Source: UBA4582 sp965657335
GTDB lineage: Bacteria; Pseudomonadota; Gammaproteobacteria; Pseudomonadales; Azotimanducaceae
DNA: 64,000 nt
Direction of reading: 5' to 3'
NCBI GenBank assembly: GCA_965657335.1
Contig: CBFHOH010000021.1
Span: forward strand, 15,358-79,357
Shown: positions 8,288-17,469 of the stretch, piece after piece
Layout of the letters: each line of letters opens with the position of its first letter
How positions within the stretch are numbered: position 1 is the first letter of the stretch
Notes under the pieces: model-generated
The model's database searches: none
Told to the model about the DNA's origin: nothing
The model's input: the letters and a program-made list of their open reading frames with translations, nothing else
Made by a program: the position numbers and the translations under genes

Positions 8288-9664
8288 TCATGTTTGAACG
8301 TTCGCAGCGTTCCCCGCAACGTCTTCAGTTCGCCGCATCAAAATAACGACAAGCACGACTGCCGGCAAACCTAAACCCGCGGCAACGATGAAAAATGTCA
8401 GATACCCCTCTGCGTCAACAACAATACCGGAGAAACCACTGATCACTTTGCCAGGTAGCGTCATAAGAGAGCTAAACAGCGCATACTGCGTTGCCGTATA
8501 GGCTCTGTTCGTCAAGCTGGAAAGGTACGCGACGAATGCCGTGGCGGCAAACCCGCCGCTAATATTATCTGCACTGATCACAATAGCCAGCCACGTGAGC
8601 TCCGGCTCCAAAGTTGAGAGGAACGCAAACAATAAGTTTGTTAAAGCGACAGCGACGGCACCGATTAACAAAGGGCGCAGGATGCCCCACTTTACGACCA
8701 GCAAACCGCAGATGGCTGAGCCAGCGATTGTCATGAAAAACCCAAATAGTTTAGCGATGCTTGCGATTTCGGACTTTGTGTACCCCATATCGAGATAAAA
8801 AGGGTTTGCCATGATCCCCATCGCAATATCGCTAAGTCGGAATACTGATATAAAAACCAGAATAACGATCGCAAACTTACCGTTTCGCTGAAAGAAATCG
8901 ACAAAAGGACAAATAATAGCGCCAATCATCCAAGCCCTGAGATCCCGTAACTTGCCGGGTTTCATTTTAGTTCTGGCAATAAAATCAACGACCATTTGCT
9001 CGCTGGCCAGCGTCGCAGGCTTGGTCTCACTCGGCTCCGGCTCGGAAACGAGTATAACGGTAACAATACCCAAGAAAACCGTGGCAGCCATTAACTGATA
9101 GGCCACCGTCCATGAAAAAAAGTCTGCAAGGTAAAATGCACCGGCGCCGGCGACTAAAAGCGCAACCCTGTAACCAAAGATATAGGTCGCAGACATCGCG
9201 CCCTGATAACGGTCGGTAACCGCCTCAATACGATATGCATCTATCGCGACGTCCTGAGTCGCCGAGGAAAAAGCAACCAACAAGGCGAACGCCGACAACA
9301 AAAACAAGTCCGCAGTACCAACCAAAGACATACAAAAAAGACCCGCTGCAATACCAATCTGACCCGCTAGCATCCATGACCTACGCTGCCCTAATCTGCC
9401 CAATATCGGTAGCCTTAACCGATCGACCACTGGTGCCCAAAACACTTTGATAGAGTACGTAATACCTATCCAGGCAAAGAAGCCTATCGCACTTCTGCTG
9501 ACTTCCTCATCACGCAACCAAGCAGTCAGCGTGGAAAAAACAAGTAAAAATGGCAATCCACCGGAGAAGCCCAAAAAAGCCATGGCTATTACACGGGGAT
9601 GCTTGTAGATGGCCAGCACTTCGCGCCAGCTCATTTCCTCAGTCGCGTCCCTGTCGGCAGGCAT
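8288..9664 (-). CDS. ampG: Muropeptide permease AmpG (MFS transporter)
   Basis: The protein is 458 aa with about 12-14 hydrophobic helices. The signature near the N-terminus, 'FLGFSGGLPFLLVFSTLTAWL', and 'APVVDRLRLPILGRLGQRRSWM' together with 'SATQDVAIDAYRIEA', are characteristic of AmpG. It imports GlcNAc-anhydroMurNAc peptides from the periplasm for cell-wall recycling. The recycling amidase ampD lies 8 kb away at 17470-18012. The gene starts eight bases after the yajQ stop, so it probably shares the yajQ transcript. In many bacteria AmpG activity also feeds the signal for beta-lactamase induction, but no ampR or ampC is present here. Confidence 0.93.
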   Translation of the reverse strand: MPADRDATEEMSWREVLAIYKHPRVIAMAFLGFSGGLPFLLVFSTLTAWLRDEEVSRSAIGFFAWIGITYSIKVFWAPVVDRLRLPILGRLGQRRSWMLAGQIGIAAGLFCMSLVGTADLFLLSAFALLVAFSSATQDVAIDAYRIEAVTDRYQGAMSATYIFGYRVALLVAGAGAFYLADFFSWTVAYQLMAATVFLGIVTVILVSEPEPSETKPATLASEQMVVDFIARTKMKPGKLRDLRAWMIGAIICPFVDFFQRNGKFAIVILVFISVFRLSDIAMGIMANPFYLDMGYTKSEIASIAKLFGFFMTIAGSAICGLLVVKWGILRPLLIGAVAVALTNLLFAFLSTLEPELTWLAIVISADNISGGFAATAFVAYLSSLTNRAYTATQYALFSSLMTLPGKVISGFSGIVVDAEGYLTFFIVAAGLGLPAVVLVVILMRRTEDVAGNAANVQT

Positions 9665-9672
9665 AAGCTTCG

Positions 9673-10155
9673 TTAATCTCGGTAGTTATCAAACTGAATC
9701 GGCATATCGAGGTCACTCTCGCGAATGAGCGCCATGACCTGCTGAAGGTCATCTCTTTTCTTGCCGGTAACCCGGACTTTATCACCCTGAATGGCGGCTT
9801 GAACCTTCATCCTCTTGTCCTTGATCATTTTGACAATCTTCCGCGCCAGATCTGTATTAATTCCTTGGCGCACGAGAACATGCTGATGAATCACTTTACC
9901 ACTAGGCCTCGGGTCGCCGACCTCAAGCACTTTGACATCAATTTTTCGACCGACCATCTTTGCTCGAAGAACATCTAACATTTGGTCCAGCTGAATCTCA
10001 GCTTCCGCAGTAAGCGTGACTTCGTTTTCAACTCTCACGTATTTCGCATCAACACCACGAAAATCATATCGCGTTCCAATCTCCCTGTTAGCCTGGTCCA
10101 CAGCATTATTGAGCTCCTGCAAATCAACCTCTGATACTGCGTCGAACGATGGCAT
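9673..10155 (-). CDS. yajQ: YajQ family cyclic-di-GMP-binding protein
   Basis: The protein is 160 aa, the usual length. It starts 'MPSFDAVSEVDLQELNNAVDQA' and contains 'REIGTRYDFRGVDAKY', 'VGRKIDVKVLEVGDPRPSGK' and 'KIVKMIKDKRMKVQAAIQGDKVRVTGKKRDDLQ'. Xanthomonas and Pseudomonas homologues bind c-di-GMP and partner with transcription factors. The E. coli protein is best known for nucleotide or phage-related binding. An AGAGGAAA ribosome binding site precedes the ATG. It is divergent from a degenerate GGDEF gene, which makes a c-di-GMP link plausible. Confidence 0.95.
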   Translation of the reverse strand: MPSFDAVSEVDLQELNNAVDQANREIGTRYDFRGVDAKYVRVENEVTLTAEAEIQLDQMLDVLRAKMVGRKIDVKVLEVGDPRPSGKVIHQHVLVRQGINTDLARKIVKMIKDKRMKVQAAIQGDKVRVTGKKRDDLQQVMALIRESDLDMPIQFDNYRD

Positions 10156-10274
10156 GTCTATTTCCTCTTGTATTCATTACACTTACTCACTTTGTAGAAG
10201 CATACCAGAATCGATTTGTCCCGTTGCAATCCAATTCACGATCAGCATCCTCAATCCCGGGTTTAGTGAAACGC

Positions 10275-11216
10275 ATGTTAAGTAAACAGATCGTCGTCGT
10301 ATCAAAGCCAAACGCCGACATCACACTCTATAGTGGCGCACTCGCAGCTTTTAAGCATAAAAAGATCTGCTATTCCGCCGTTGAGGCGCTTCAATTGTTG
10401 GAGAAAAACCCGGGCTTTGTTGTCATCATAGAAGCCGAACTCGACGATATGACTGGTGTAGAGCTAGCCGAGGCAATCAAGGATATTGACTCTGATCGAA
10501 ACCACTTTTCCTATACATTACTATTGGACAAAACATGCAGAGAGGATGTTCGACTTGGATTCGCTCAATGCGTTGACGGGTGGTGCCCGGCAAAAGACGA
10601 GGTCATGATTCGACAAATGACGCTTGCGGGTGCCCGCATCTCAGAAAAAATCAACGCGCTAAGCACCCAAACTAGCCAGCTTCAGAATCGATGCGACATA
10701 CTTCAGCACGGTCAACTTCTCGACCCCGTTACGGGACTTGGCAACAAACAGTATGCAGAGCAAAAGTTGAACGACTCGATTCGTCAGATCGCATCAAGAG
10801 GAGGAGCAGTGTGCCTTTTGATGCTCGCGATCAACAACTATCAGGAATTAAGCGTAAAATACGAGGAACGCATTGCTAATGAGCTTGTGATAGCCGTTTC
10901 AGACAAACTGAGGCACTTGGTTCGGCCGATGGATACCGTTGCGTATTTCGGAGAAGGACTATTTGCGCTCGTATTGCTGCAACCGACAATCGAGCAATGC
11001 ACCGCAGCGTGTTATCAGCGTATTTACGACGGTGTGAGACTAAAAAGTTTTCAAACGACGCTCGGCTTTCTCACGCCCGACATCGCAATGAGTATCTGTG
11101 CAAGTGAGGCTGAAACCGGACCTCCCAATATGGGTACATTGATAGACACTGCAAAACGTAACCTTGCACAGGCTAATATTTCTAACCAAGTGGTAGTATC
11201 TCACCTATCGGTTTGA
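10275..11216 (+). CDS. Degenerate receiver-GGDEF domain protein
   Basis: The protein is 313 aa from the ATG at 10275 ('MLSKQIVVVSKPNAD'). An upstream extension to 10149 overlaps yajQ and is unlikely to be translated. Residues 1-120 resemble a response-regulator receiver. However, the phospho-acceptor position reads 'VIIEAELDDMTG', with Glu where Asp is expected. Residues 150-310 resemble a GGDEF domain ('LDPVTGLGNKQYAEQKL', 'LLMLAINNYQELSVKYEE', 'RPMDTVAYFGEGLFALVL'). The catalytic GG(D/E)EF is FGEGL, so diguanylate cyclase activity is not expected. It may be a c-di-GMP or protein-interaction module. Its place opposite yajQ supports a signalling role, but no partner is proven. Confidence 0.75.
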   Translation: MLSKQIVVVSKPNADITLYSGALAAFKHKKICYSAVEALQLLEKNPGFVVIIEAELDDMTGVELAEAIKDIDSDRNHFSYTLLLDKTCREDVRLGFAQCVDGWCPAKDEVMIRQMTLAGARISEKINALSTQTSQLQNRCDILQHGQLLDPVTGLGNKQYAEQKLNDSIRQIASRGGAVCLLMLAINNYQELSVKYEERIANELVIAVSDKLRHLVRPMDTVAYFGEGLFALVLLQPTIEQCTAACYQRIYDGVRLKSFQTTLGFLTPDIAMSICASEAETGPPNMGTLIDTAKRNLAQANISNQVVVSHLSV

Positions 11217-11267
11217 ACCCACGCTTAAAAGCTCGCTGGAACGGGCGATTACATTCAGGAACGTTAA

Positions 11268-11834
11268 ATGGGAAAAAGACTTAGTAAAATTTACACACGA
11301 ACCGGAGACAAAGGAGAAACAGGACTTGGCGATGGTTCCCGAATAAACAAAGACGACAGCAGAGTTCACGCTATGGGCAGTGTTGACGAACTTAATAGTT
11401 GGATTGGTCTTCTTGTCGAGCAGCTAATCAGCGCTAACGAACCTGGCCTCACACCGATGGCAGGCTTCTTGCGTGGTTGCCAGCACAGGATTTTTGATCT
11501 GGGCGGCGAAATATCAATCCCGGGTTACCAGATAATTACCCAAGCGCACGTTGAAAAAATCGAGACGGAACTGGATGCGCTAAATCAACATTTGCAGCCA
11601 CTGGAAAACTTCATTTTACCGGGCGGCTCTGCGCTTATCGCTCAAGCCCATCTCGCAAGAAGCATTTGCCGGCGTGCTGAAAGAGACCTAGTCACACTTC
11701 AGAATGAACCCGAACAATCGACTAACCCAGAAGGCTTGCAGTTTCTTAACCGACTCTCAGATTACTTGTTTGTGCTTGCCCGATACATTGCCCGAGAACA
11801 AAACGTAGAGGAAGTTCTTTGGCAAAAAGGTTAG
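11268..11834 (+). CDS. Cob(I)alamin adenosyltransferase, PduO type
   Basis: The protein is 188 aa. The N-terminal ATP-binding signature 'YTRTGDKGETGLGDGSR' (about residues 9-25) and the C-terminal 'LARSICRRAERDLVTL' helix are diagnostic of PduO-type ATP:corrinoid adenosyltransferases. It converts cob(I)alamin and ATP to adenosylcobalamin in the cytosol. Ribosome binding is by a GGAACG-like sequence. The gene stops just before the convergent aceF. A BtuF-like cobalamin-binding protein lies 5 kb away, so corrinoid salvage looks likely. No cobalamin riboswitch was found near either gene. Confidence 0.93.
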   Translation: MGKRLSKIYTRTGDKGETGLGDGSRINKDDSRVHAMGSVDELNSWIGLLVEQLISANEPGLTPMAGFLRGCQHRIFDLGGEISIPGYQIITQAHVEKIETELDALNQHLQPLENFILPGGSALIAQAHLARSICRRAERDLVTLQNEPEQSTNPEGLQFLNRLSDYLFVLARYIAREQNVEEVLWQKG

Positions 11835-11841
11835 TTCAATC

Positions 11842-13524
11842 CTACAAAATTAGTCGTTTGAGGTCAGAAAGCACCTGCGCGATGTAGGCAGTAAAGCGCG
11901 CTGCTTCTGCGCCGTCGATGGCACGATGATCGTAAGACAGCGACAGCGGCAATATATTGCGAGCTTCAAATTCATTGCCGTTGTACACCGGCGCCATCTT
12001 CGACTTGGACACCCCTAGGATTGCAACTTCAGGTGCATTCACGATCGGTGTAAATGCAGTGCCGCCAATGCCGCCAAGACTTGATATCGAGAAGGTGCCT
12101 CCCTGCATTGCATCCATCGGGAGTTTCTTTTCTCGTGCTAAGGCCGCAAGTTCAGCAGTTTCTTGCGCAAGCTCAATCACGCCCTTTTTATCTGCGTCCT
12201 TAATCACAGGCACAACGAGTCCATCGGGGGTCTCGACCGCAACGCCAATGTTGTAGTACTGCTTGTATATCATGTGGTCGAAACTGGATTCGATTGAAGC
12301 ATTAAATTGTGGGTATTTAATTAATGCGTTCACACAGGCTTTGACGAGAAAAGCCAGAGGTGTGATTTTTGTACCGCTGTTGGCAAGCTCAGCGTTTTGC
12401 GTCTTTCTAAATGCTTCAAGCTCCGTAATATCGGCTTCATCAAACTGAGTTACATGGGGTAAGTTAACCCAGCTTCTATGCAAATTTTTAGCACTCGCTT
12501 TCCTGATTCTTGAGAGCGGCACCATTTCTACCGCACCAAATCTTGAGAAATCGATATCTGGAATAGGAGGAATACCTCCGCCTAATGCTTCGGCATCTGA
12601 CTTGCCACCAGTAGTCTGACTCAAACGTTGCTTAACAAAGTGCTGAATATCTTCCTTTAGTATCCGGCCTTTCTGCCCGGTAGGTGTGACTTCCCCGAGA
12701 TCAACGCCGTACTCCCGCGCCTGTTTTCTCACAGCAGGACCCGCATGAACCCGAGCATTGGTTTCCGCCGTCGTGGCTGATGTTGCTGTGGGTTGTANNN
12801 NNNNNNNNNNNNNNNNNNNNNNNNNNNNNNNNNNNNNNNNNNNNNNNNNNNNNNNNNNNNNNNNNNNNNNNNNNNNNNNNNNNNGCGCGCTGCCGATTTC
12901 ACCGCGACCCGAGGCGTGGTTGGCAGACATGAGCCTGACCAGCGCATCGCCTTCTTTCACTTCAGCGCCCTCTTTCACTAAAAGCTCGATCACCTCACCA
13001 GCAACGGGCGTGGGTATTTCCATGCTCGCCTTGTCTGATTCCAGAACGACGAGAGAGTCTTCGGCTTCTAATACATCGCCGACTTTTATCAGAATATCGG
13101 TTACCAGCACCTCATCAGCCCCGCCGACGTCGGGCACGGTGATCGTCTGCTCTGTCAGCACAGACTCAGAACGAGCCGACGCAACTTGACCAACCTCTGG
13201 TGCAACCTTCGATTCTTGGCTTTGATCAGAAGCAGGTTCAGACGTGTCTTTTTCGTTCGCGGCAGATTGCTTTGCAGGTTCAACAGCTGTTTCGACTTCC
13301 AGCTCAATAATCAGGGCGCCCTCATCAACGGTATCGCCTTCTTTCACCGCGATTGAAATCACCTTGCCGCTCTCGGGTGTCGGTATTTCCATGCTGGCCT
13401 TATCTGACTCCAGCACGACAAGGGAGTCATCCTTGGCAATCACGTCGCCAACAGATACAAGAATTTCAATTATCTCAACTTCGGCGGCATCGCCGACATC
13501 AGGAACCAGCACTTGCAGGGCCAT
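11842..13524 (-). CDS. aceF: Pyruvate dehydrogenase E2, dihydrolipoyl acetyltransferase (interrupted by an assembly gap)
   Basis: From the ATG at 13524 ('MALQVLVPDVGDAAEVEI') the frame continues through an 87-base N run. Two lipoyl domains are visible, each with the 'VVLESDKASMEIPTP' lipoyl-lysine motif (near residues 42 and 165). Next comes the gap in the linker, then the peripheral subunit-binding domain ('AGPAVRKQAREYGVDL', 'GQKGRILKEDIQ'). The catalytic domain ends in 'LSYDHRAIDGAEAARF' with the active-site His. It transfers acetyl groups from E1 to CoA in the pyruvate dehydrogenase complex. It follows aceE by 85 bases. The gap length is a multiple of three, so the frame is kept, but the true linker length and lipoyl-domain number remain uncertain. 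Confidence 0.95.
   Translation of the reverse strand: MALQVLVPDVGDAAEVEIIEILVSVGDVIAKDDSLVVLESDKASMEIPTPESGKVISIAVKEGDTVDEGALIIELEVETAVEPAKQSAANEKDTSEPASDQSQESKVAPEVGQVASARSESVLTEQTITVPDVGGADEVLVTDILIKVGDVLEAEDSLVVLESDKASMEIPTPVAGEVIELLVKEGAEVKEGDALVRLMSANHASGRGEIGSAXXXXXXXXXXXXXXXXXXXXXXXXXXXXXXQPTATSATTAETNARVHAGPAVRKQAREYGVDLGEVTPTGQKGRILKEDIQHFVKQRLSQTTGGKSDAEALGGGIPPIPDIDFSRFGAVEMVPLSRIRKASAKNLHRSWVNLPHVTQFDEADITELEAFRKTQNAELANSGTKITPLAFLVKACVNALIKYPQFNASIESSFDHMIYKQYYNIGVAVETPDGLVVPVIKDADKKGVIELAQETAELAALAREKKLPMDAMQGGTFSISSLGGIGGTAFTPIVNAPEVAILGVSKSKMAPVYNGNEFEARNILPLSLSYDHRAIDGAEAARFTAYIAQVLSDLKRLIL
12798..12884. other. Assembly gap (87 N)
   Basis: This is a run of unknown bases within aceF, in the Ala/Pro/Gln-rich linker between the second lipoyl domain and the subunit-binding domain. 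Such repetitive linkers often break short-read assemblies. Confidence 1.
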
Positions 13525-13609
13525 ATCTCGATTATCCTTTAACTTCCCATTCAAAATGGCGAATGTAGCTGCGCCAATATTATTTGCTCGCCTCTACCCC
13601 ACCCCTGCT

Positions 13610-16324
13610 TTAACTGAGCGCGGGGTTAACTTTTTCTGGATCAATACCAAATTTTTTGATTGCAGCGGTGACCTGGCCAACGTCGACAACATTGTCATCA
13701 ACCAAGGCAGTGAGCGCTGCAATGACAATAAAATAGCGATCAACCTCAAAAAAGTGACGCAGCCTTTCTCTTGTATCGCTTCGACCAAAGCCATCCGTTC
13801 CGAGTACGGTGTAAGTACCCGAAATAAATTCCCGAATCTGGTCTGCGTAACTCTTCATGTAATCAGTGGATGCAACCACTGGACCCTGAGTGCCCTCGAG
13901 GCACTCCTCAACAAAAGATTGCTTTGGTGTTTCTTCCGGGTGCAACATGTTCCAACGGGAAACAGTCAAGCCTTCTCTTCGCAGTTCATTGAAACTGGTC
14001 GCACTCCATACGTCAGCATCAACATCAAAATCTGCTTTCAAAATCGCTGCAGCTTCTATCACTTCGCGGAGAATAGTGCCCGAACCTAGCAACTGCACAA
14101 CCTTCCTACTGCTTTTCTTACTATTTTTCTTCAGCAGATACATACCTTTAATAATGCCTTCTTCGCAACCATCTGGCATCGCTGGCTGAGTATAGTTTTC
14201 GTTCATCACGGTGATGTAGTAGTACTTGGCTTTCATATCCACGTACATTTCCTGCAAACCGTGTTGAATGATTACAGCCAACTCGTAGCCGTAGGTGGGA
14301 TCATAAGTTACGCAATTGGGCACCGTGCCCGCGAGAATATGACTGTGACCGTCCTGATGCTGCAAGCCCTCTCCATTGAGAGTCGTTCGTCCTGCTGTAC
14401 CCCCAATGAGAAAACCTCTTGCCTGTAGATCACCTGCTGCCCAACATAGATCGCCCACACGCTGAAATCCAAACATGGAGTAGAACACGTAGAACGGTAT
14501 CAGTGGGTAGTCATTGTTTGTGTACGAGGTTGCCGCTGCCAACCAGGCAGCAAATGCGCCGCCCTCATTAATACCCTCTTCCATCACCTGACCGTCAATA
14601 TCTTCACGGTAGTACATGACCTGGCTGCTGTCGGAAGGCTCGTACAACTGTCCCGCTGAAGAGTAAATACCTAGCTGGCGGAACATACCTTCCATACCAA
14701 AAGTTCTGGCCTCATCGGGTACGATAGGTACAATTCGTTTGCCTATTTCTTTGTCCTTTATCAGTGCGGAGAGTATTCGAACAAAAGCCATTGTTGTTGA
14801 TATTTCCCGCTTGCCCGTACCCTTGGTGACTGACTCGAGCGAATCGACACCCGGCACAGTCAGCGCCTCAAAGTCTGGTTTGCGACTTGGCAAAGATCCG
14901 CCGAGCTCTTTCCTTCGCTCGTGCAGATATCGCATTTCCGGACTGTCGGCTGGTGGTCGATAATAGGGCACTTTCTCTAAATCAGAATCCGGTAGCGGTA
15001 TATCAAACCGATCACGGAACTTTTTCAGCGCCTCAATTTCAAGCTTCTTGACCGAGTGAGTAATATTCTGGGCTTCACCTGCCGGTCCCATGCCGTAGCC
15101 TTTGACCGTTTTAGCGAGAATTACCGTTGGCTGACCTTTATGCGCCGATGCTGCGGCGTAAGCTGCGAACACTTTGTAAGGGTCGTGGCCACCTCTATTT
15201 AGTCTGTATATATCATCATCGGTGAGGTCCTCTACCATTTTCAGCGTTTCAGGATACTTCCCAAAAAAGTGCTCACGGGTGTAGGCACCATCGTGACTCT
15301 TATAGTTTTGATATTCACCATCAACCGCTTCATCCATCCTTTGCTGCAAGAGGCCAAGTTTATCTTTCTCAAGCAGTGGGTCCCACATACGCCCCCAGAC
15401 CACTTTTATGACATTCCAGCCAGCGCCACGGAAGCTTCCCTCAAGCTCTTGAATGATTTTTCCATTTCCCCTAACGGGCCCATCAAGTCGCTGCAGATTA
15501 CAATTAACAACGAAGATGAGGTTATCTAATTTTTCTCGACCAGCCAGAGCAATCGCGCCCTGTGATTCGGGCTCATCCATTTCTCCATCACCGGTGAAAC
15601 ACCATACTTTCCTGTCACCAGAATCGCTTAAATTTCGATTATGCAGGTACTTCATCGTATGCGCTTGATAGATAGCCTGCAGCGGCCCGAGCCCCATTGA
15701 GACTGTTGGAAACTGCCAGTAGTCCGGCATTAACCAGGGATGAGGATAAGAGGATAGCCCATCGCCATCGACTTCTTGCCTGAATTTATCTAGCTGTTCT
15801 TCATCAAGATTTCCTTCAAGAAAGGATCTAGCATAGATACCGGGCGCGCAGTGACCCTGAATGTAAACAAGATCGCCTTTGTGTTCTTCACTGCGTCCAC
15901 GGAAGAAATAGTTAAAACCGACATCGTACAAAGTAGCCGCAGATTGAAAGCTCGAGATGTGTCCGCCAAGCGTCCCATCTTTCATATTGGCACGCATGAC
16001 CATTGCCATCGCGTTCCAGCGGATAAGCGATCTAATACCCCGCTCCATGAACAAGTCGCCTGGCATCCTCGTTTCTTGGCTTGTGGGGATCGTATTTCTG
16101 TAAGGTGTATTAATTGCGTAGGGTAACTGGGCACCGGTCTCAGTCACTTTCGACGAGAGTCTTTGGAGAAGGTACTGAGCTCTCTCAACACCTCCCTGCT
16201 CAATGACGGAATTTATCGCTTCCAACCATTCTTTGGTCTCAACAGGATCTGAATCAACTTTCCTTGGACTTATATCCACGGCTTCTTTGTCGGAAGAATC
16301 AGGTATATTTGTATCGACAGCCAT
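13610..16324 (-). CDS. aceE: Pyruvate dehydrogenase E1 component (homodimeric)
   Basis: The protein is 904 aa, close to the E. coli length of 887. It catalyses ThDP-dependent decarboxylation of pyruvate and acetylation of E2. Visible family segments are 'YLLQRLSS', 'NTPYRNTIP', 'GHISSFQSAATLYDVGFN', and the ThDP region 'VWCFTGDGEMDEPES' followed by 'NLIFVVNCNLQRLDGPVRGN'. Also present are 'EGLQHQDGHSHILA' and the C-terminal 'GTDGFGRSDTRERLRHFFEVD'. A GGAG ribosome binding site precedes the ATG. It is first of the aceE-aceF pair, and the E3 (lpd) gene is not in the window. The 207 bp upstream must carry the promoter, but I saw no clear PdhR operator. Confidence 0.98.
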   Translation of the reverse strand: MAVDTNIPDSSDKEAVDISPRKVDSDPVETKEWLEAINSVIEQGGVERAQYLLQRLSSKVTETGAQLPYAINTPYRNTIPTSQETRMPGDLFMERGIRSLIRWNAMAMVMRANMKDGTLGGHISSFQSAATLYDVGFNYFFRGRSEEHKGDLVYIQGHCAPGIYARSFLEGNLDEEQLDKFRQEVDGDGLSSYPHPWLMPDYWQFPTVSMGLGPLQAIYQAHTMKYLHNRNLSDSGDRKVWCFTGDGEMDEPESQGAIALAGREKLDNLIFVVNCNLQRLDGPVRGNGKIIQELEGSFRGAGWNVIKVVWGRMWDPLLEKDKLGLLQQRMDEAVDGEYQNYKSHDGAYTREHFFGKYPETLKMVEDLTDDDIYRLNRGGHDPYKVFAAYAAASAHKGQPTVILAKTVKGYGMGPAGEAQNITHSVKKLEIEALKKFRDRFDIPLPDSDLEKVPYYRPPADSPEMRYLHERRKELGGSLPSRKPDFEALTVPGVDSLESVTKGTGKREISTTMAFVRILSALIKDKEIGKRIVPIVPDEARTFGMEGMFRQLGIYSSAGQLYEPSDSSQVMYYREDIDGQVMEEGINEGGAFAAWLAAATSYTNNDYPLIPFYVFYSMFGFQRVGDLCWAAGDLQARGFLIGGTAGRTTLNGEGLQHQDGHSHILAGTVPNCVTYDPTYGYELAVIIQHGLQEMYVDMKAKYYYITVMNENYTQPAMPDGCEEGIIKGMYLLKKNSKKSSRKVVQLLGSGTILREVIEAAAILKADFDVDADVWSATSFNELRREGLTVSRWNMLHPEETPKQSFVEECLEGTQGPVVASTDYMKSYADQIREFISGTYTVLGTDGFGRSDTRERLRHFFEVDRYFIVIAALTALVDDNVVDVGQVTAAIKKFGIDPEKVNPALS

Positions 16325-16531
16325 CTACTTCTCCATGCTATGACTCGACATATCCTCAATCGGGCCAAAATATTTCTAGATTAGGTATTTCTACGAAAGT
16401 TGGCCCGCCGAAGGTTAACCATTTTTCGCAATTCAGGGGTTTTGTTCATGCTTGTTTGGTGTTCCGAGCCACCAGCGGTGTGGAACCGAGATTAATGGAA
16501 ATTCTACTCTGACGTGGAGAATAAACAACTC

Positions 16532-17467
16532 TCAATGGGCGATAACTTGACGACCACCTCTTATTGCGCTGCACATAAACTCCACCCCATCCAACATTCT
16601 TGTACTGGGGCGCGATATTAAATTAGGGTCGACGGGCAATATTTGCGTGCGGTCACCAAGCAGCTGACCCCATCGGTCCTCCCAGGGTGACGCTGGTGTT
16701 GCAGGAAGACGAGTAATAAAAATTATATCTGGCTGGCCTCTTAGCACTGACTCCAAGTTGGCAAGCGGTACAGATATCGGTACGCCCTCAAACAGATTTT
16801 CTCCACCGCAAAGTTTGATCGCCTGACCAATTAAATGTTGGCCATTAACAGTGTAGAGATCCTGATCAGAAATTTGGAAAAATACTCTTGCCGAATTGAC
16901 CTCAGTTGATCCGTTAATGACTGGCACTCTTGCAAGTTGAGCCATCCTAGCTCGATATTGATGACTCAATAGCAGTCCCGCTTCCGCTTTACCAACCAAC
17001 ACCGCTATTTGCTCTATCGTATCGGCTATTCCCGCCAGCGTCGGCGCTTCATTCCTGAAAATCGTAAAACCCAGACTTTCAAGACGTTTGAGTGATTTAT
17101 TGGCCCCGCCGGTCTCCCAGGCGAATATAATATCTGGCTGCATCGCGACCAACTGCTCAACATTTACCGAAAATGCGTCACCCACCCTTGGAATTTGCTT
17201 TGCCTCCACAGGGAAGTCTGCATAACTCACCGTCGCTATTATGTTGTCGCCCACACCGAGTTCAAACAGGATTTCGGTCAAATGAGGCGCAAGCGAAACG
17301 ATTCTAACCGCCGGTGATTCGAGCACGATCTGATTGCCCAAATCATCGACACCCTCGTGGAATCCTGCTGCGAATGCCTGTCCTGAAACAATTGAGAGCC
17401 CTTCCAATAGCGCGACGATTTGCAGCAACATTCTGACGAGTAAACGGCATGAGTTCTTTTGAACCAT
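16532..17467 (-). CDS. btuF: BtuF-like cobalamin-binding periplasmic protein
   Basis: The protein is 311 aa from the ATG at 17467, with an N-terminal signal peptide ('RMLLQIVALLEGLSIVSGQAFA'). It has the class III periplasmic binding fold: 'VRIVSLAPHLTEILFELGVGDNIIA', 'YADFPVEAKQIPRVGDAFSVNVEQLVAMQPDIIFAWE', then a long helix and a C-terminal lobe. These features fit BtuF, which delivers vitamin B12 to BtuCD. Iron-siderophore binders share the fold, but the 'YADFPVEAK...PRVGD' segment is typical of BtuF-type proteins. The ATG lies two bases after the ampD stop, implying one transcript. No BtuC, BtuD or TonB-dependent receptor is nearby. Confidence 0.8.
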   Translation of the reverse strand: MVQKNSCRLLVRMLLQIVALLEGLSIVSGQAFAAGFHEGVDDLGNQIVLESPAVRIVSLAPHLTEILFELGVGDNIIATVSYADFPVEAKQIPRVGDAFSVNVEQLVAMQPDIIFAWETGGANKSLKRLESLGFTIFRNEAPTLAGIADTIEQIAVLVGKAEAGLLLSHQYRARMAQLARVPVINGSTEVNSARVFFQISDQDLYTVNGQHLIGQAIKLCGGENLFEGVPISVPLANLESVLRGQPDIIFITRLPATPASPWEDRWGQLLGDRTQILPVDPNLISRPSTRMLDGVEFMCSAIRGGRQVIAH

Positions 17468-17469
17468 CA

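Noticed and set aside
10149..10274. N-terminal extension of the GGDEF-like protein
   Set aside because: It overlaps the yajQ start and lacks domain homology; the ATG at 10275 begins the receiver fold.
11217..11267. Cobalamin riboswitch upstream of the adenosyltransferase
   Set aside because: The spacer is too short and lacks the conserved B12-box sequence.
13244..14089. Long plus-strand frame over the aceF/aceE junction
   Set aside because: It is a shadow of two well-identified genes on the other strand with no family features of its own.
16325..16531. PdhR operator or other regulator site ahead of aceE
   Set aside because: No palindrome resembling the PdhR consensus was found; only a short GGTTAACC was seen.
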